The notes under the pieces are model-generated. The model searched no databases. It worked only from the letters and a program-made list of their open reading frames with translations, and was not told where the DNA came from. Position numbers and translations under genes: made by a program. From NCBI RefSeq assembly GCF_026212465.1, contig NC_080052.1:32101326-32165325 (forward strand): a stretch of 64,000 bases of DNA, in the 5' to 3' direction. Origin of the DNA: Amaranthus tricolor. Its lineage: Eukaryota > Streptophyta > Magnoliopsida > Caryophyllales > Amaranthaceae. The number at the start of each line of letters is the position of its first letter. The first letter of the stretch is position 1. Of this stretch, positions 1 to 11,741 are shown in pieces.

Positions 1-238
1 ACATCGCTGTTTAATACAGTCTCCTTCAAAAAATCTTTAGATCTTGTGTAGCTTTGAAATTGAGATAAGTTTAATAACATTAATTGTATAATATAACTGA
101 CACTTGTGATGATGTCATGTACCTTTTACCATCAAATTGAAAACAAGACTCTAAACTATCACCATGATAGACTTTAAAATCGAATATATGGGTAGATAAT
201 AGATTCAATCCAATAAATGGATAAAGTAACTCTATAAT

Positions 239-1203
239 TAGAGGTGTTCATTCGGGTGATCGAGTCGGTTTCAGATGGGTGTCATTCGGTTCAGTTGTAT
301 TTCGGATCGGTTATTTTTCGGATGCGTGTTACGGCGGGTCACACTCGGGTCAGGTCGGTTAGTCACGGTTCGGTTGAAGATCAATTATTTGAGCTATCGG
401 GTTAGCATCGGTTCGGTGTCAGTTGAAGTTCGCGTCGAGTAGTCCATCAGTTTCGGACTGTCATCGGTTAATAATTGGTTCGGTTTTATCGGGTACAGAT
501 CGGGTTCGGGTATTATTTTCCAGTAGAATTCGGCTACGAATTAATAATTACTATAGATCGAGTCAATATCAGATTAAGTTGTTAGACATTTTTTATTTGA
601 TGATAAGATTCCCCTTAGTTAAGGCAAAATAGTTAAAATGCAAATCAATTAGTGATTATTCCTTTATTATTTTTACTTGTTTGACTGTAAGTTAAAATTA
701 AAGTTTTATCATTTTTCATCTAAATTGATTAAAAATAGTTAAATAAACATTGACCATTGATTATTAACTCTAAATATATGAAACCATGTATGTATAAAAT
801 TTAATTTATTAAAATTTCTATTACTTTATTAGATTAACTAATAAGATGATTGAATATGAGTCGATCATACCTCTATGTTAAAATTGGTTCAAGTTTATAT
901 CATTTCGATTAAAAATTCGTCCGGGTTAAGTCGGTTTTAGCCGGATCAAGTTCGGTTTGAGCATGATTCGGGTCGGGTATGACTCAGGTCGTCAATATTA
1001 GGTTCGGGTAATCTCGGTTAACGGTTATATGTCGGTTATAAAAGTCGGTCGTAGTTCGAGTTCGATTTTACGATTTTCGGTCGTAAATCGGTTCGAGCGC
1101 AACTTCAGTTCGGATAATGTCGGTTCGATAAACCTAAAAAAGAAACATATTTTCGGGTCGGTTAACTTTCGGTTTTGGGTCGGGTCATATTTGAATAGCT
1201 CTA
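239..1203. mobile_element. Non-autonomous hAT-type element with 8-bp target duplications
   Basis: The 965-bp segment is far richer in CGG/TTCGG words than its AT-rich flanks. It starts with TAGAGGTGTTCA and ends with the imperfect inverse of it (TAGAGCTATTCA read on the minus strand). It is flanked by identical 8-bp copies of TCTATAAT at 231-238 and 1204-1211. An 8-bp duplication and a short imperfect terminal repeat are hallmarks of the hAT superfamily. No transposase is visible, only short open frames in the GC-richer core, so it would depend on an autonomous partner. The intact duplication implies a clean and fairly recent insertion. Confidence 0.82.
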
Positions 1204-1211
1204 TCTATAAT

Positions 1212-2074
1212 ATAAAAGAGAATAAATTTTATTTGTAACTAAAAATAAGAAAAAGCAAAAATAAAAAAATTAAAGGTTTACCAATAATCATGAGGTGGAT
1301 AGTAGCCCTAAAATCAACAATAAAAGTTAGGGTTCTTTAAGAGGAACAAAAAGACAAAAGAAAGGCTAGGGTTTTGGACGGAGGATATCTTGATGTAGCA
1401 GTTTTGGAAAGCATTAAATAAGATTTTTCATGTAGGAGAATATAATTATCATACATACAATTTAATAATTTTGCTCTAAAATAATAAATGTTAGCTCATA
1501 AGAACTTCACTAAATGTCATTATTTCATTAAATAAGCATATTTTCATTAAATAATCAACTAAGTGTATAAATCAACACATCTTTTTAAGTAATTTTTTAT
1601 TAAAAAAAAGAGTTATTTATTCTAAAGATTTTATACACCTAAATAATAAACTCTGGAGAATAATTGTCAATTTAACATGCATTATTTTCGTACTTGGGAA
1701 TTTATTTTAAGGATTTATTTTAAATATTGTGATATCATACTAGGAGTATATAATGTTATCAAAATATATTAAGATGTTTTTTTCGCTGGTATACCTGACT
1801 GTTTTGTAACTAGTAGAAAAGGTCATTTATGATCGTTGCACATCAGATTTCATCTTCTACCTCTATTTCATTCTTTTTTGCAGATGTTTTACCTCATTTC
1901 CTCGCTTTATTCTTCCATTTTAATTACTTCTTCCAACTTCTTCTCATTTTTTTTTCCATTTTCATTTTCAAAGGTAAACTAATTTGATATTGAACATGTA
2001 TTAACCTTCGTCATCATCTCAATCTAGAACATCAATAGTAAAAGAAATTCCTTTATGTAAACATGATGTTCGTG
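1212..2074. other. AT-rich intergenic stretch
   Basis: No coding, RNA or repeat structure that I can support. It holds homopolymeric A/T runs and, around 1830-1990, a pyrimidine-rich stretch. Confidence 0.5.
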
Positions 2075-3198
2075 TTATAATAGTAATTCAAACATATCAT
2101 ACGATGCAGGAGGCCAAAATGAATTGGAATAAGTGATGCTAGAATCCTCCAAATTAAACACACCACCATAATGAAACTTGAAGACATCATTAGCTTCATT
2201 GAAAATGCAATTTTAAATATTATCTGTAAATGCAAAATAAATGCAATTTTCCTTCTCCATCAATATATCAGCAGCAAGAACATAAAATGAAGAATACATT
2301 CCAAGAAACAAAACATAGTTTCCCAAATCCTTAACCTCGACCCAATTCATTCCTTCGTACTCCAACTTATAAACCTTAAACCAAAACGACCTCGAAGCAG
2401 CACATTCATCTAAATCTTCCATTTTACGTCTATTGCTAAAATTCTCCCATGGAGGAAGACCAAAATATACATCCCCTAACATTAATTCACCATCGATTTC
2501 GACTAAACGTTTCTTATCGCCTCCGCAAACAGGTTTTGCCACTAATTTTAATGTATCAACATCATCAACTTCAACTAAAACGGTTTTTCCAGTATAATCA
2601 ACAGAATAAAACTCCCCATTAAAGGCAATAACATCATCATAAGGAAAATCAACTTTATCAGAAATAACATGCCATCGATTACGCAGATTGTTAAACAAAG
2701 CTAATTGTCCAGAAACATAAATAGTCAAAAGATAGAAATCATCACTATTATTTGACCTAGATAAGTATGCAACCTTTTCCATAAGTAAATTAAGAAATTC
2801 AGACGTATTATAAGTATAACAAAGAAAATACTCAGAGGCTATATCACGAATTCGAATATTAGAAAGATCCATTACTCTAGGGAAATTAAAGGGTAAAGGT
2901 AACTGAGACCATGAAAGTGGGAAATAAATTCGAAATCTTTTAGGTCCTTTTCTTCAACTTTAACAATCCATGAAGTAGGATTGTGCGGTGAATCAGGAAT
3001 GGGGATTTGGGGAGGAGATAGAAGCAAGATTGATCGCTTACAGACAGAGATGCCATTGAAGAAAAGAGGAAATTTTTTCTTCATTAAAATTGAATTCTGA
3101 AGGTGATAAATAGCGCCATGAATGAGAGAGAGAGGCAGTAAGCAGTGAGTATACCAGCAGCAAGTGTTCTTCAATTTGTCTTTCTTAATTTTATCCAA
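2075..3198 (-). pseudogene. Decayed DUF295 / SKIP23-like F-box protein gene
   Basis: The 219-residue frame 2872-2213 reads as the DUF295 beta-rich domain of plant F-box proteins of the SKIP23 type: it begins MDLSNIRIRDIASEYFL and later has WFKVYKLE and WVEVKDLGNYVLFLG. Upstream, a different frame (3198-2872) holds a related piece, SWIVKVEEKD. The correct continuation (LPLPFNFPRVMDL) lies in the second frame, so there is a single-base frameshift near 2935-2945. Past the TAA at 2213-2215 the same frame goes on with the family's C-terminal block (GGVFNLEDSSITYSNSFWPP) to a second stop at 2075-2077. The N-terminal F-box itself is not recognisable. Family members are substrate receptors of SCF ubiquitin ligases; this copy has a frameshift, an internal stop and a degraded start, so I call it a pseudogene. 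A sequencing error at one of the two sites would not by itself rescue it. Confidence 0.75.
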
Positions 3199-3593
3199 AA
3201 AAAAGTTAAAATTAGCTCACCTCCGGTTACAGGTAAAAAAGTATACGAGCGGAAAAAACAACGTATTATTCAGGGTAATTTATACTTTTTTTTATTATTC
3301 AGAATTTTTTATATGTAAATTTTCAAAATCTTTCTCTAATTTTAAATTAATTTTCAATTTACCTTTTTGCTAAATTATCTACTATTATATATAGGTCATT
3401 GGGTTATATAAGTTTACTCTAGAAAAATACTCCTAAACTTGGGATTATTCATGATTGATCAATAATTAAGATTGTTGTAAAAAAATCATGAAAATATTGA
3501 ATTATTCTGAATAATTTTTCCAATATATTATAGAAGCTAAGCTATGCATCATAGAGAAAGACCATTCAAACAAAAAAACACATTGACTATTTA
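3199..3593. other. AT-rich intergenic stretch
   Basis: Nothing recognisable. It contains short words (TTGCTAAAT, TATAGGTCATTG) that also occur at the joints between the three tandem units that follow, so part of it may be a degraded relative of the unit edge. Confidence 0.4.
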
Positions 3594-3925
3594 AATTAAT
3601 TTTGTAAGATTAAGTTTGGCATCGTTGTTTTAGTTTTTTTTTTTTTTTTGTATTTTATTAAAAATTTGATTATAATTGCAGATTGTAAAGTTAGGAAATG
3701 ACAAAGACAATAAGATCTTTTAAAAAAGAATCTATATGTAAATAATAAATTAATTATATTTAACTTACAAGACAATTTCATTTCTCACATTTTAGGTCTT
3801 CTATAAACTATTTAAGTTTAGTACACAAATTAACAATATCAAATCACTATATCTTAATAATTATATATTAATTCATCTTCACTATATATTATTAATATTA
3901 TGTTTATTATTATATATCTTTGAAA

Positions 3926-3928
<3 letters not shown>

Positions 3929-4022
<94 letters not shown>
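3929..4022. repeat. (AT)n microsatellite, half A of unit 1
   Basis: Uninterrupted AT dinucleotide run of about 94 bp after the words TTTGAAAATC. Confidence 0.95.
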
Positions 4023-4024
<2 letters not shown>

Positions 4025-4115
4025 CAAGACAATTTCTCACATTTTAGGTCTTCTATAAACTATTTAAGTTTAGTACACAAATTAATAATATCAAATCACT
4101 ATATCTTAACAATTA

Positions 4116-4482
4116 CTCCCTCCGTTCTTTTTTGATCTTCCACATTACTAACGGGTAGTTTCAAAAGTTCTTCCACTTTAGAATACTTTTTATTTTTAGA
4201 AAGTTTTTATCTCACTTTTACCCCTTAAAACCCCCCCTCTTTCTTTTAATGTACCCCTTTGCTTTTATTTATAATTATTTTCTCTCTCATACTTTCAATA
4301 CAATCATTACTTCACACAACTATTTAATTAAAATAATACCCATTACAACCTCATACTTCCAATACAATCATTACTTCATACTACTATTTAATTAAAATAA
4401 CACCCACTACAACCCAAAGATTCTATCTTCCTTAATATGTGTGAAATACCCAAAGTGGAAGATCAAAAAAGAACGGAGGGAG
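4116..4482. mobile_element. Stowaway MITE, copy 1
   Basis: 367 bp bounded by 28-bp perfect inverted repeats that start CTCCCTCCGTTC, the standard Stowaway terminus, and flanked by TA on both sides (4114-4115, 4483-4484). No coding capacity. Stowaway MITEs are moved by Tc1/mariner-type transposases. Confidence 0.93.
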
Positions 4483-4548
4483 TATATATTAATTCAACTT
4501 CACTATATATTATTAATATTATGTTTATTATTATATATCTTTGAAAAC

Positions 4549-4551
<3 letters not shown>

Positions 4552-4600
<49 letters not shown>
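4552..4600. repeat. (AT)n microsatellite, half B of unit 1
   Basis: AT dinucleotide run of 49 bp after TTTGAAAACCAC. Confidence 0.93.
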
Positions 4601-4602
<2 letters not shown>

Positions 4603-4951
4603 TCATTGCTAAATTTTCAATTAATTTTGTAAGATTAAGTTTGGCATCGTTGTTTTAGTTTTTTTTTTTTTTTTTGTATTTTATTAAAAATTTGATTATA
4701 ATTGCAGATTGTAAAGTTAGGAAATGACAAAGACAATAAGATCTTTTAAAAAAGAATCTATATGTAAATAATAAATTAATTATATTTAACTTACAAGACA
4801 ATTTCATTTCTCACATTTTAGGTCTTCTATAAACTATTTAAGTTTAGTACACAAATTAACAATATCAAATCACTATATCTTAATAATTATATATTAATTC
4901 ATCTTCACTATATATTATTAATATTATGTTTATTATTATATATCTTTGAAA

Positions 4952-5522
<571 letters not shown>

Positions 5523-5613
5523 CAAGACAATTTCTCATATTTTAGGTCTTCTATAAACTATTTAAGTTTAGTACACAAATTAATAATATCAAATCACTAT
5601 ATCTTAACAATTA

Positions 5614-5980
5614 CTCCCTCCGTTCTTTTTTGATTTTCCACATTACTAACGGGTAGTTTCAAAAGTTCTTCCACTTTAGAATACTTTTTATTTTTAGAAA
5701 GTTTTTATCTCACTTTTACCCCTTAAAACCCCCCCTCTTTCTTTTAATGTACCCCTTTGCTTTTATTTATAATTATTTTCTCTCTCATACTTTCAATACA
5801 ATCATTACTTCACACAACTATTTAATTAAAATAATACCCATTACAACCTCATACTTCCAATACAATCATTACTTCATACTACTATTTAATTCAAATAATA
5901 CCCACTACAACCCAAAGATTCTATCTTCCTTAATATGTGTGAAATACCCAAAGTGGAAGATCAAAAAAAAACGGAGGGAG
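5614..5980. mobile_element. Stowaway MITE, copy 2
   Basis: Same 367-bp element as at 4116-4482, at the same position of the tandem unit, so it was copied with the unit and not inserted again. The right terminus has one G-to-A change relative to copy 1. Confidence 0.92.
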
Positions 5981-6417
5981 TATATATTAATTCAACTTCA
6001 CTATATATTATTAATATTATGTTTATTATTATATATCTTTGAAAACCACATATATAAATATATAGGTCATTGCTAAATTTTCAATTAATTTTGTAAGATT
6101 AAGTTTGGCATCGTTGTTTTAGTTTTTTTCTTTTTTTTTTTTTTTTGTATTTTATTAAAAATTTGATTATAATTGCAGATTGTAAAGTTAGGAAATGACA
6201 AAGACAATAAGATCTTTTAAAAAAGAATCTATATGTAAATAATAAATTAATTATATTTAACTTACAAGACAATTTCATTTCTCACATTTTAGGTCTTCTA
6301 TAAACTATTTAAGTTTAGTACACAAATTAACAATATCAAATCACTATATTAATTATATATTAATTCATCTTCACTATATATTATTAATATTATGTTTATT
6401 ATTATATATCTTTGAAA

Positions 6418-6532
<115 letters not shown>

Positions 6533-6623
6533 CAAGACAATTTCTCACATTTTAGGTCTTCTATAAACTATTTAAGTTTAGTACACAAATTAATAATATC
6601 AAATCACTATATCTTAACAATTA

Positions 6624-6991
6624 CTCCCTCCGTTCTTTTTTGATCTTCCACATTACTAACGGGTAGTTTCAAAAGTTCTTCCACTTTAGAATACTTTTTA
6701 TTTTTAGAAAGTTTTTATCTCACTTTTACCCCTTAAAACCCCCCCTCTTTCTTTTAATGTACCCCTTTTGCTTTTATTTATAATTATTTTCTCTCTCATA
6801 CTTTCAATACAATCATTACTTCACATAACTATTTAATTAAAATAATACCCATTACAACCTCATACTTCCAATACAATCATTACTTCATACTACTATTTAA
6901 TTAAAATAATACCCACTACAACCCAAAGATTCTATCTTCCTTAATATGTGTGAAATATCCAAAGTGGAAGATCAAAAAAGAACGGAGGGAG
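6624..6991. mobile_element. Stowaway MITE, copy 3
   Basis: Third copy of the same MITE, 368 bp (one extra T in its interior), with TA flanks and the CTCCCTCCGTTC terminus. Confidence 0.92.
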
Positions 6992-7057
6992 TATATATTA
7001 ATTCAACTTCACTATATATTATTAATATTATGTTTATTATTATATATCTTTGAAAAC

Positions 7058-7060
<3 letters not shown>

Positions 7061-7131
<71 letters not shown>
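7061..7131. repeat. (AT)n microsatellite, half B of unit 3
   Basis: AT run of about 71 bp that closes the tandem array. Confidence 0.94.
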
Positions 7132-7132
<1 letters not shown>

Positions 7133-7256
7133 CATTGCACGCTTGTCTACAGTGTGCCATGGATTGGCTCTAAGAATATTAAGATGCCACGAAGATAGGT
7201 TTATCTAGTAAGATGGTCGTACGCAAAGAAGCGAAATGAAGCTCCCATTAGTAGAT

Positions 7257-7349
7257 TTCGTGAAACTTACTGTTAATGTTGCTGTATATGTGCCTAATAG
7301 CAAAGTGGGTATTGGATTCATTGCAAGAAACTCAAAGGGGCTTTTTTAG
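7257..7349 (+). pseudogene. RNase H-like fragment of a plant retroelement
   Basis: In one frame the sequence reads FVKLTVNVAVYVPNSK then GIGFIARNSKG before a stop. This looks like the first strands of the RNase H-like domain common in plant non-LTR elements (the pattern lNvDaa...gigfviRdskG). The usual Asp of the first strand appears as Asn. Only about 30 codons survive. Confidence 0.45.
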
Positions 7350-7771
7350 GTGCATATTAGAATAAGATAATATCATTGAGATATTAGTTATTTATTTATT
7401 TGGTAAATATTTTATATTTTGTATATCTATATTTTTTTAAAAAAATATATAATATTTTGTATTAGATCATTTCCTTAGAAATCTCACTTGTACCTCTCTA
7501 TATAAATCAACAATACTAGACTAGTCATATGATTGACTACTGATTTGTTTTGCGATTATCTTAGTTTGTAATCCACATTCAACAACAAGATCTCAGTCAA
7601 TCCTTTGATATTGCAAGATCTAAATTACCCTTGAAGAAACCAACCTCATACAAAGACAAAACAATGAAATTGGGAATAGCGTCCTTATTATCATGAGAGG
7701 CTACATACCTCCACCACAAAATCACCCTTATCCAAAAATTCTTTAGTAGATCTCCAAGATCCTAATTGAAA
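7350..7771. other. AT-rich stretch, possibly retroelement debris
   Basis: No open frame. It lies directly upstream of a Copia pol remnant and could contain its leader or LTR, but I could not find paired termini or a primer-binding site. Confidence 0.35.
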
Positions 7772-9410
7772 AATGGCCACGACTAAGGAATTTAATGTTC
7801 TTATTAAAAATAGAACGTAGGATTTAGTCCCTTGGCTATCTAAAGTCAACGTATTTAGATCAATTTGGATTTTTTGATATAAAGAGTGTTCAGATGGTTC
7901 TTTTGAGCGACATAAAGCTCAACTTATTGGTGATGGTGCATATCAACAAGTTGGTATCGATTGTGGTGATACTTGTAGTCTAGTAGGTTGCTGTTCGTAG
8001 CCTTGATTACTCTAAAGCTTGGTCTATTTATCAGTATGATGTCAATAATGCTTTTCTTCATTGACATTTTAATGAAAGAGTCTACCTGTATCAACCTATG
8101 GGTTTCTGTGATCCTCAACATCCTTCCTATGTGTGCTAACTCAATAAATCTTTCTATGATCTCAAGCAAGCTCCTCGTGCATCGTATAATTGCTTTGCTT
8201 CTTACATGTTTAAATTAGTTTCACTCATAGTACTTGTGATACTGCATATCTTCTATTATATGTGAATAATCATTCTCACTGCTTCTAGAACTTCCTTCTG
8301 CCAGTCCATTATTCAACTGTTGAGTTTAGAATTTGCCATCAAGGATCCATGTCCTTTATGTTATTTTTGAGGTACTGTTGTTACTAAAATTTGGGTGCTT
8401 TATTCTTGTCTCAGTCCAAATATGCCTATGAAATTCATGCCCGGGATGGTATATCACCATATAAAATCTTTTCTGGCTCCTGTAGACACTAAATCTAATG
8501 CTCACTCCAATAATTCGTGTGATGATCCTTTCTCTTCATAGTCTTACTGTACTCTGCAATACCTTACTTTTACCAGGCCTAATACTCTCTCCTATTCACC
8601 TTAGGAGTTCCATTTGACTTTTCACGGATTTTAAGGAGAGTCAAAAGTGGGACCCTAATGGTAGGAAAGAGAGTGGTATTATGGATTTTTTAATGTAAGG
8701 GAGGAAAATTAGTATGGGTAATGGAGGGTATAATTGAAAATAGGATAAAGCTATTAAAGGCATAAAAGTCAAAAACCCATACCAAAAATAAAAATGAGAC
8801 AATTAAAGTGACTTGACCATAAAAGAAAATGAAACACATAAGCTGAATAGGAGGGAGTATTTTATATGTTGTTCAGCAAAAGATGTCTATATATGCATAA
8901 TTTTGTGGCTTCTCACATGCATGCTCTCTGACATATTCTGCAATACGTCGAAGGTAGTCTTTATCATGATTTTCACCTATATCTATCTTCAACCACATCT
9001 TAGTTGCATATACTGTAGTCGATTGGGGTAGTTATCGTGATACTCAACGTTTCATGTTTTTCTTGGTGATAATCTATTAGCATGGTCTTTCAAAAGACAA
9101 CTAACCTGGTTTATGTTCCAATGTTGAAGCTGAATATAGAGGGATTTCTAATCTATTAGTTTATTGTGACGATATTAGTGTTATTTACTTTTCCGACAAC
9201 CCCGTTTAACTTCAACAGACAAAACATATTGAGATGAATAATTATTTTGTTCATGAGGAAGTTGCCGATGGCCAAATTCGTGTTCTTCGCATTTCCTCCA
9301 AAGGTCAATAGCTTCACTGAAGGTCTTCCACTTCCACTTATTTTTTTCAAGACTTTCGAGATAGTCTCATCGTTCGTTCACCTCCTACTTTAGATTTATT
9401 ACTTTAAATT
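7772..9410 (+). mobile_element. Decayed Copia pol (reverse transcriptase-RNase H)
   Basis: Reading across frames and stops, the order matches a plant Ty1-copia polyprotein. A piece near 7772-7930 reads ATTKEFNVLIKNRT then FERHKAQLIGDGAYQQVG. The reverse transcriptase shows NNAFLH and KQAPRASY (8040-8190), then LTASR near 8275. TLQYLTFTRPN is at 8550-8582. RNase H follows with VEAEYRG near 9130 and the tail TKHIEMNNYFVHEEVADGQI (9207-9270). Stops and small indels are frequent, so it is inactive. Gag, protease and integrase are absent, and I see no LTRs. Confidence 0.85.
8585..8857. mobile_element. Stowaway-type MITE inside the Copia pol
   Basis: 273 bp with inverted ends CTCTCTCCTATTCA / CTCCCTCCTATTCA and TA flanks (8583-8584, 8858-8859). 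Removing it plus one TA joins the Copia codons for TFTRPN directly to YVVQQ, which shows that it landed within an existing pol sequence. Confidence 0.88.
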
Positions 9411-9507
9411 TGATGAGACGAACTAAAAAGAAAAGCGAGACAAATTTCGTATGCCAAAAAGAGTATTACGCTCTCTTCTTATACTTTAGATTTATTACTT
9501 TAAATTT
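9387..9507. repeat. Short direct repeat, 26 bp, about 96 bp apart
   Basis: The words TACTTTAGATTTATTACTTT plus AAATTT occur at about 9386 and again at 9482, bracketing 70 bp of unrelated sequence at the end of the Copia remnant. Confidence 0.7.
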
Positions 9508-9860
9508 ATGACACCAAGTTTACAAAATTTCTTTTAATGCAGCAAATTTATAAGGATGTTTGAATATTTAATATCAATAATAATAATGTCAACGACAGAA
9601 ATATTAAGAAGTATTTTCTCGGTCTAAATTTGACTTTATGCACTTAAATGCGTTATTTTAATAATTTATATACTCAATTATATATAACTAAAATTATAAA
9701 AATTAATATAATAAAAATATATAATTAGACAATTTAAATAAAATTCTATTAAAATACATTTTTTTCATACACAGCCATAAAATAAGTAAATAAGTTTTAA
9801 TGATGAATAAAAATACTACTATTTCAGAACGATCCAAATAAGAGACGAAACAAAATCTAT
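9508..9860. other. AT-rich upstream region of CHLI
   Basis: No repeat or gene that I can support; it is the probable distal promoter of the next gene. Confidence 0.45.
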
Positions 9861-9863
9861 CGC

Positions 9864-9869
9864 CTTATC
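9864..9869 (-). promoter_or_regulatory. I-box-like GATAAG motif upstream of CHLI
   Basis: CTTATC (GATAAG on the minus strand, followed by G) lies 107 bp before the CHLI start codon. GATAAG I-boxes are common in promoters of light-regulated photosynthesis genes. A six-base match could be chance, and the transcription start is unknown. Confidence 0.3.
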
Positions 9870-9904
9870 TTGAGGGAAGTCCAGCCAGTAGTTTTATCGG
9901 GGCC

Positions 9905-9913
9905 ATGGTTTAG
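9905..9913 (+). promoter_or_regulatory. Minimal upstream ORF (Met-Val-stop) in CHLI leader
   Basis: GCCATGG at 9903-9908 is a good plant initiation context, yet the frame is ATG GTT TAG, a two-codon uORF 63 bp ahead of the CHLI start. If it lies in the leader it could lower translation. Whether it is transcribed cannot be told from sequence. Confidence 0.35.
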
Positions 9914-9975
9914 ATTTGGACGCAGACACACTCTAATCCATTGTTTGCCGCGCTGCAATCTTCCTTCCTTACACC

Positions 9976-11741
9976 ATGGCTGGATTACTAGGATGTTCTG
10001 CTTCTTACTTCGCTTATTCCCCTCTTTCTTCTTCCTCCCACAAACTGTCGTCTTTTCCCATTTCTACTAACCCTGGTATTCTCTCTTTGCTCCTTTTCCC
10101 GTCTTTCTTCGTTTGTTTGAATTGAGTAAATTTTATTCTGGTATTTTAGTGTTGGAATTGTCGTAGTTTCAGGAAAATTCAATTGGAGAAAATTCTATGG
10201 TGGAATTGGAATTCCGGTAAACAAGAGTAGGTCTCAGCTACATTTTTCTATTTCCAATGTTGCCACCGATATTAATGCTGCTGAACAGGTTTGCTTTCTT
10301 TTGCTGCGCTAAAGATTGAATTTCATTATTTCCATACCATCATTTAAATTTAATTTCAATTATTGTTAGCTTAGATCTCTGGTAATGGGTGTTTCAACTA
10401 GGATTTTGTTTTTTTTACAAAGTTGATTATTTTCACAAATCACAAGCATTAAAGGGAAACCCATAAAATAAAACTGGTTGATTGTAAACTGAAATAGATA
10501 AAAGGGAAAATTTATTACAGGACGATTAAGATTCCTATACTGAGAAGTTTTAATCTTTATGAAGATTGGCATAGAATGCTTGGATCATGTACAAAAATCA
10601 AGACATAAATGTTGTTGAAAACTCTTAACTGTGAAATTATTAGTATTTTTTATTTATCCACATAACCAATTGAGTTTTGTAAAATATGTAGGCTGCTAAG
10701 GTTGCAACAAAAACTCAAAGGCCAGTTTTCCCTTTTGCAGCTATAGTTGGGCAAGATGAGATGAAGCTCTGCCTTTTGTTAAATGTTATTGACCCTAAGA
10801 TTGGTGGGGTTATGATCATGGGTGACAGAGGTACCGGGAAATCCACAACTGTTAGGTCATTAGTTGATTTACTCCCAGAAATCAAGGTTGTTTCTGGAGA
10901 TCCTTTTAACTCAGACCCTGAAGATCCTGAGTTAATGGGTGTCGAAGTGAGAGAAAAGTCCCTAAAAGGAGAAGATCTTGCTGTTGTAATGACTAAAATC
11001 AATATGGTTGATTTGCCACTGGGTGCTACTGAGGACAGGGTTTGTGGCACCATTGACATTGAGAAGGCATTAACTGAGGGTGTCAAAGCGTTTGAGCCAG
11101 GCCTTCTTGCTAAGGCTAATCGAGGAATTTTATATGTTGATGAAGTTAATCTTTTGGATGACCACTTGGTCGATGTTCTTTTGGATTCTGCTGCTTCAGG
11201 TTGGAACACTGTTGAGAGAGAGGGAATTTCGATTTCTCATCCTGCACGATTTATTTTGATTGGCTCAGGTAATCCTGAGGAAGGGGAACTTAGACCCCAA
11301 TTACTCGATCGTTTTGGGATGCATGCTCAAGTTGGAACTGTCAAGGATGCTGAGCTTAGGGTAAAGATTGTGGAGGAGAGGGCTCGCTTTGATAAGAATC
11401 CTAATGAATTCAGGAGTTCTTACGAGAATGAGCAACGCAAGCTAACAGATCAGATTTCATCCGCAAGGAGCAACCTTTCATCAGTACACATTGATCATGA
11501 TCTTCGTGTTAAAATATCTAAGGTCTGTGCTGAGTTGAATGTTGATGGTTTGAGAGGTGATATAGTGACTAATAGAGCAGCTAAGGCTTTAGCCGCTCTG
11601 AAAGGTAGAGATAAGGTGACTGCTGAGGATATCGCAACTGTCATTCCTAACTGCCTAAGACATCGGCTAAGGAAGGATCCTTTGGAGTCAATCGATTCTG
11701 GTTTACTGGTTATTGAAAAGTTTTATGAAGTATTTAGCTAA
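9976..11741 (+). CDS. CHLI: Magnesium chelatase ATPase subunit I, chloroplastic
   Basis: CHLI is the AAA+ motor of Mg-chelatase. With CHLD and CHLH it drives ATP-dependent insertion of Mg2+ into protoporphyrin IX, the first committed step of chlorophyll synthesis in the plastid. Exons are 9976-10075, 10173-10288 and 10692-11741; all introns are GT-AG and the frame is kept, giving 421 residues, close to Arabidopsis CHLI (424, also three exons). Residues 1 to about 60 are Ser-rich and lack acidic residues, as in a chloroplast transit peptide ([20 protein letters not shown]). Walker A GDRGTGKS is at 116-123, Walker B ILYVDE at 218-223, sensor 1 [10 protein letters not shown] near 263-272, the arginine-finger segment [10 protein letters not shown] at 272-281, and sensor 2 GLRGD near 358. 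Cysteines 99, 190, 351 and 393 match the conserved Cys set tied to thioredoxin control in Arabidopsis. I chose the start at 9976 because it gives the transit peptide and the family length. It looks intact. Confidence 0.97.

Larger units (their letters stand above)
3594..4618. repeat. Tandem unit 1 of 3 (1025 bp)
   Basis: The unit starts AATTAATTTTGTAAGATTAA and is repeated almost word for word from 4619 and from 6083. Inside it are two related halves. Half A (from 3765) begins TTACAAGACAATTTC and runs into an (AT)n tract. Half B (from 4022) begins with the same words, then carries a Stowaway MITE, then resumes the half-A sequence and ends in a second (AT)n tract. Confidence 0.9.

Noticed and set aside
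9870..10070. 66-residue frame overlapping CHLI exon 1
   Set aside because: It starts at a non-ATG codon and lies in another frame over the CHLI leader and exon 1.
10715..11209. 164-residue minus-strand frame
   Set aside because: It is the antisense shadow of CHLI exon 3; the plus strand encodes all AAA+ motifs.
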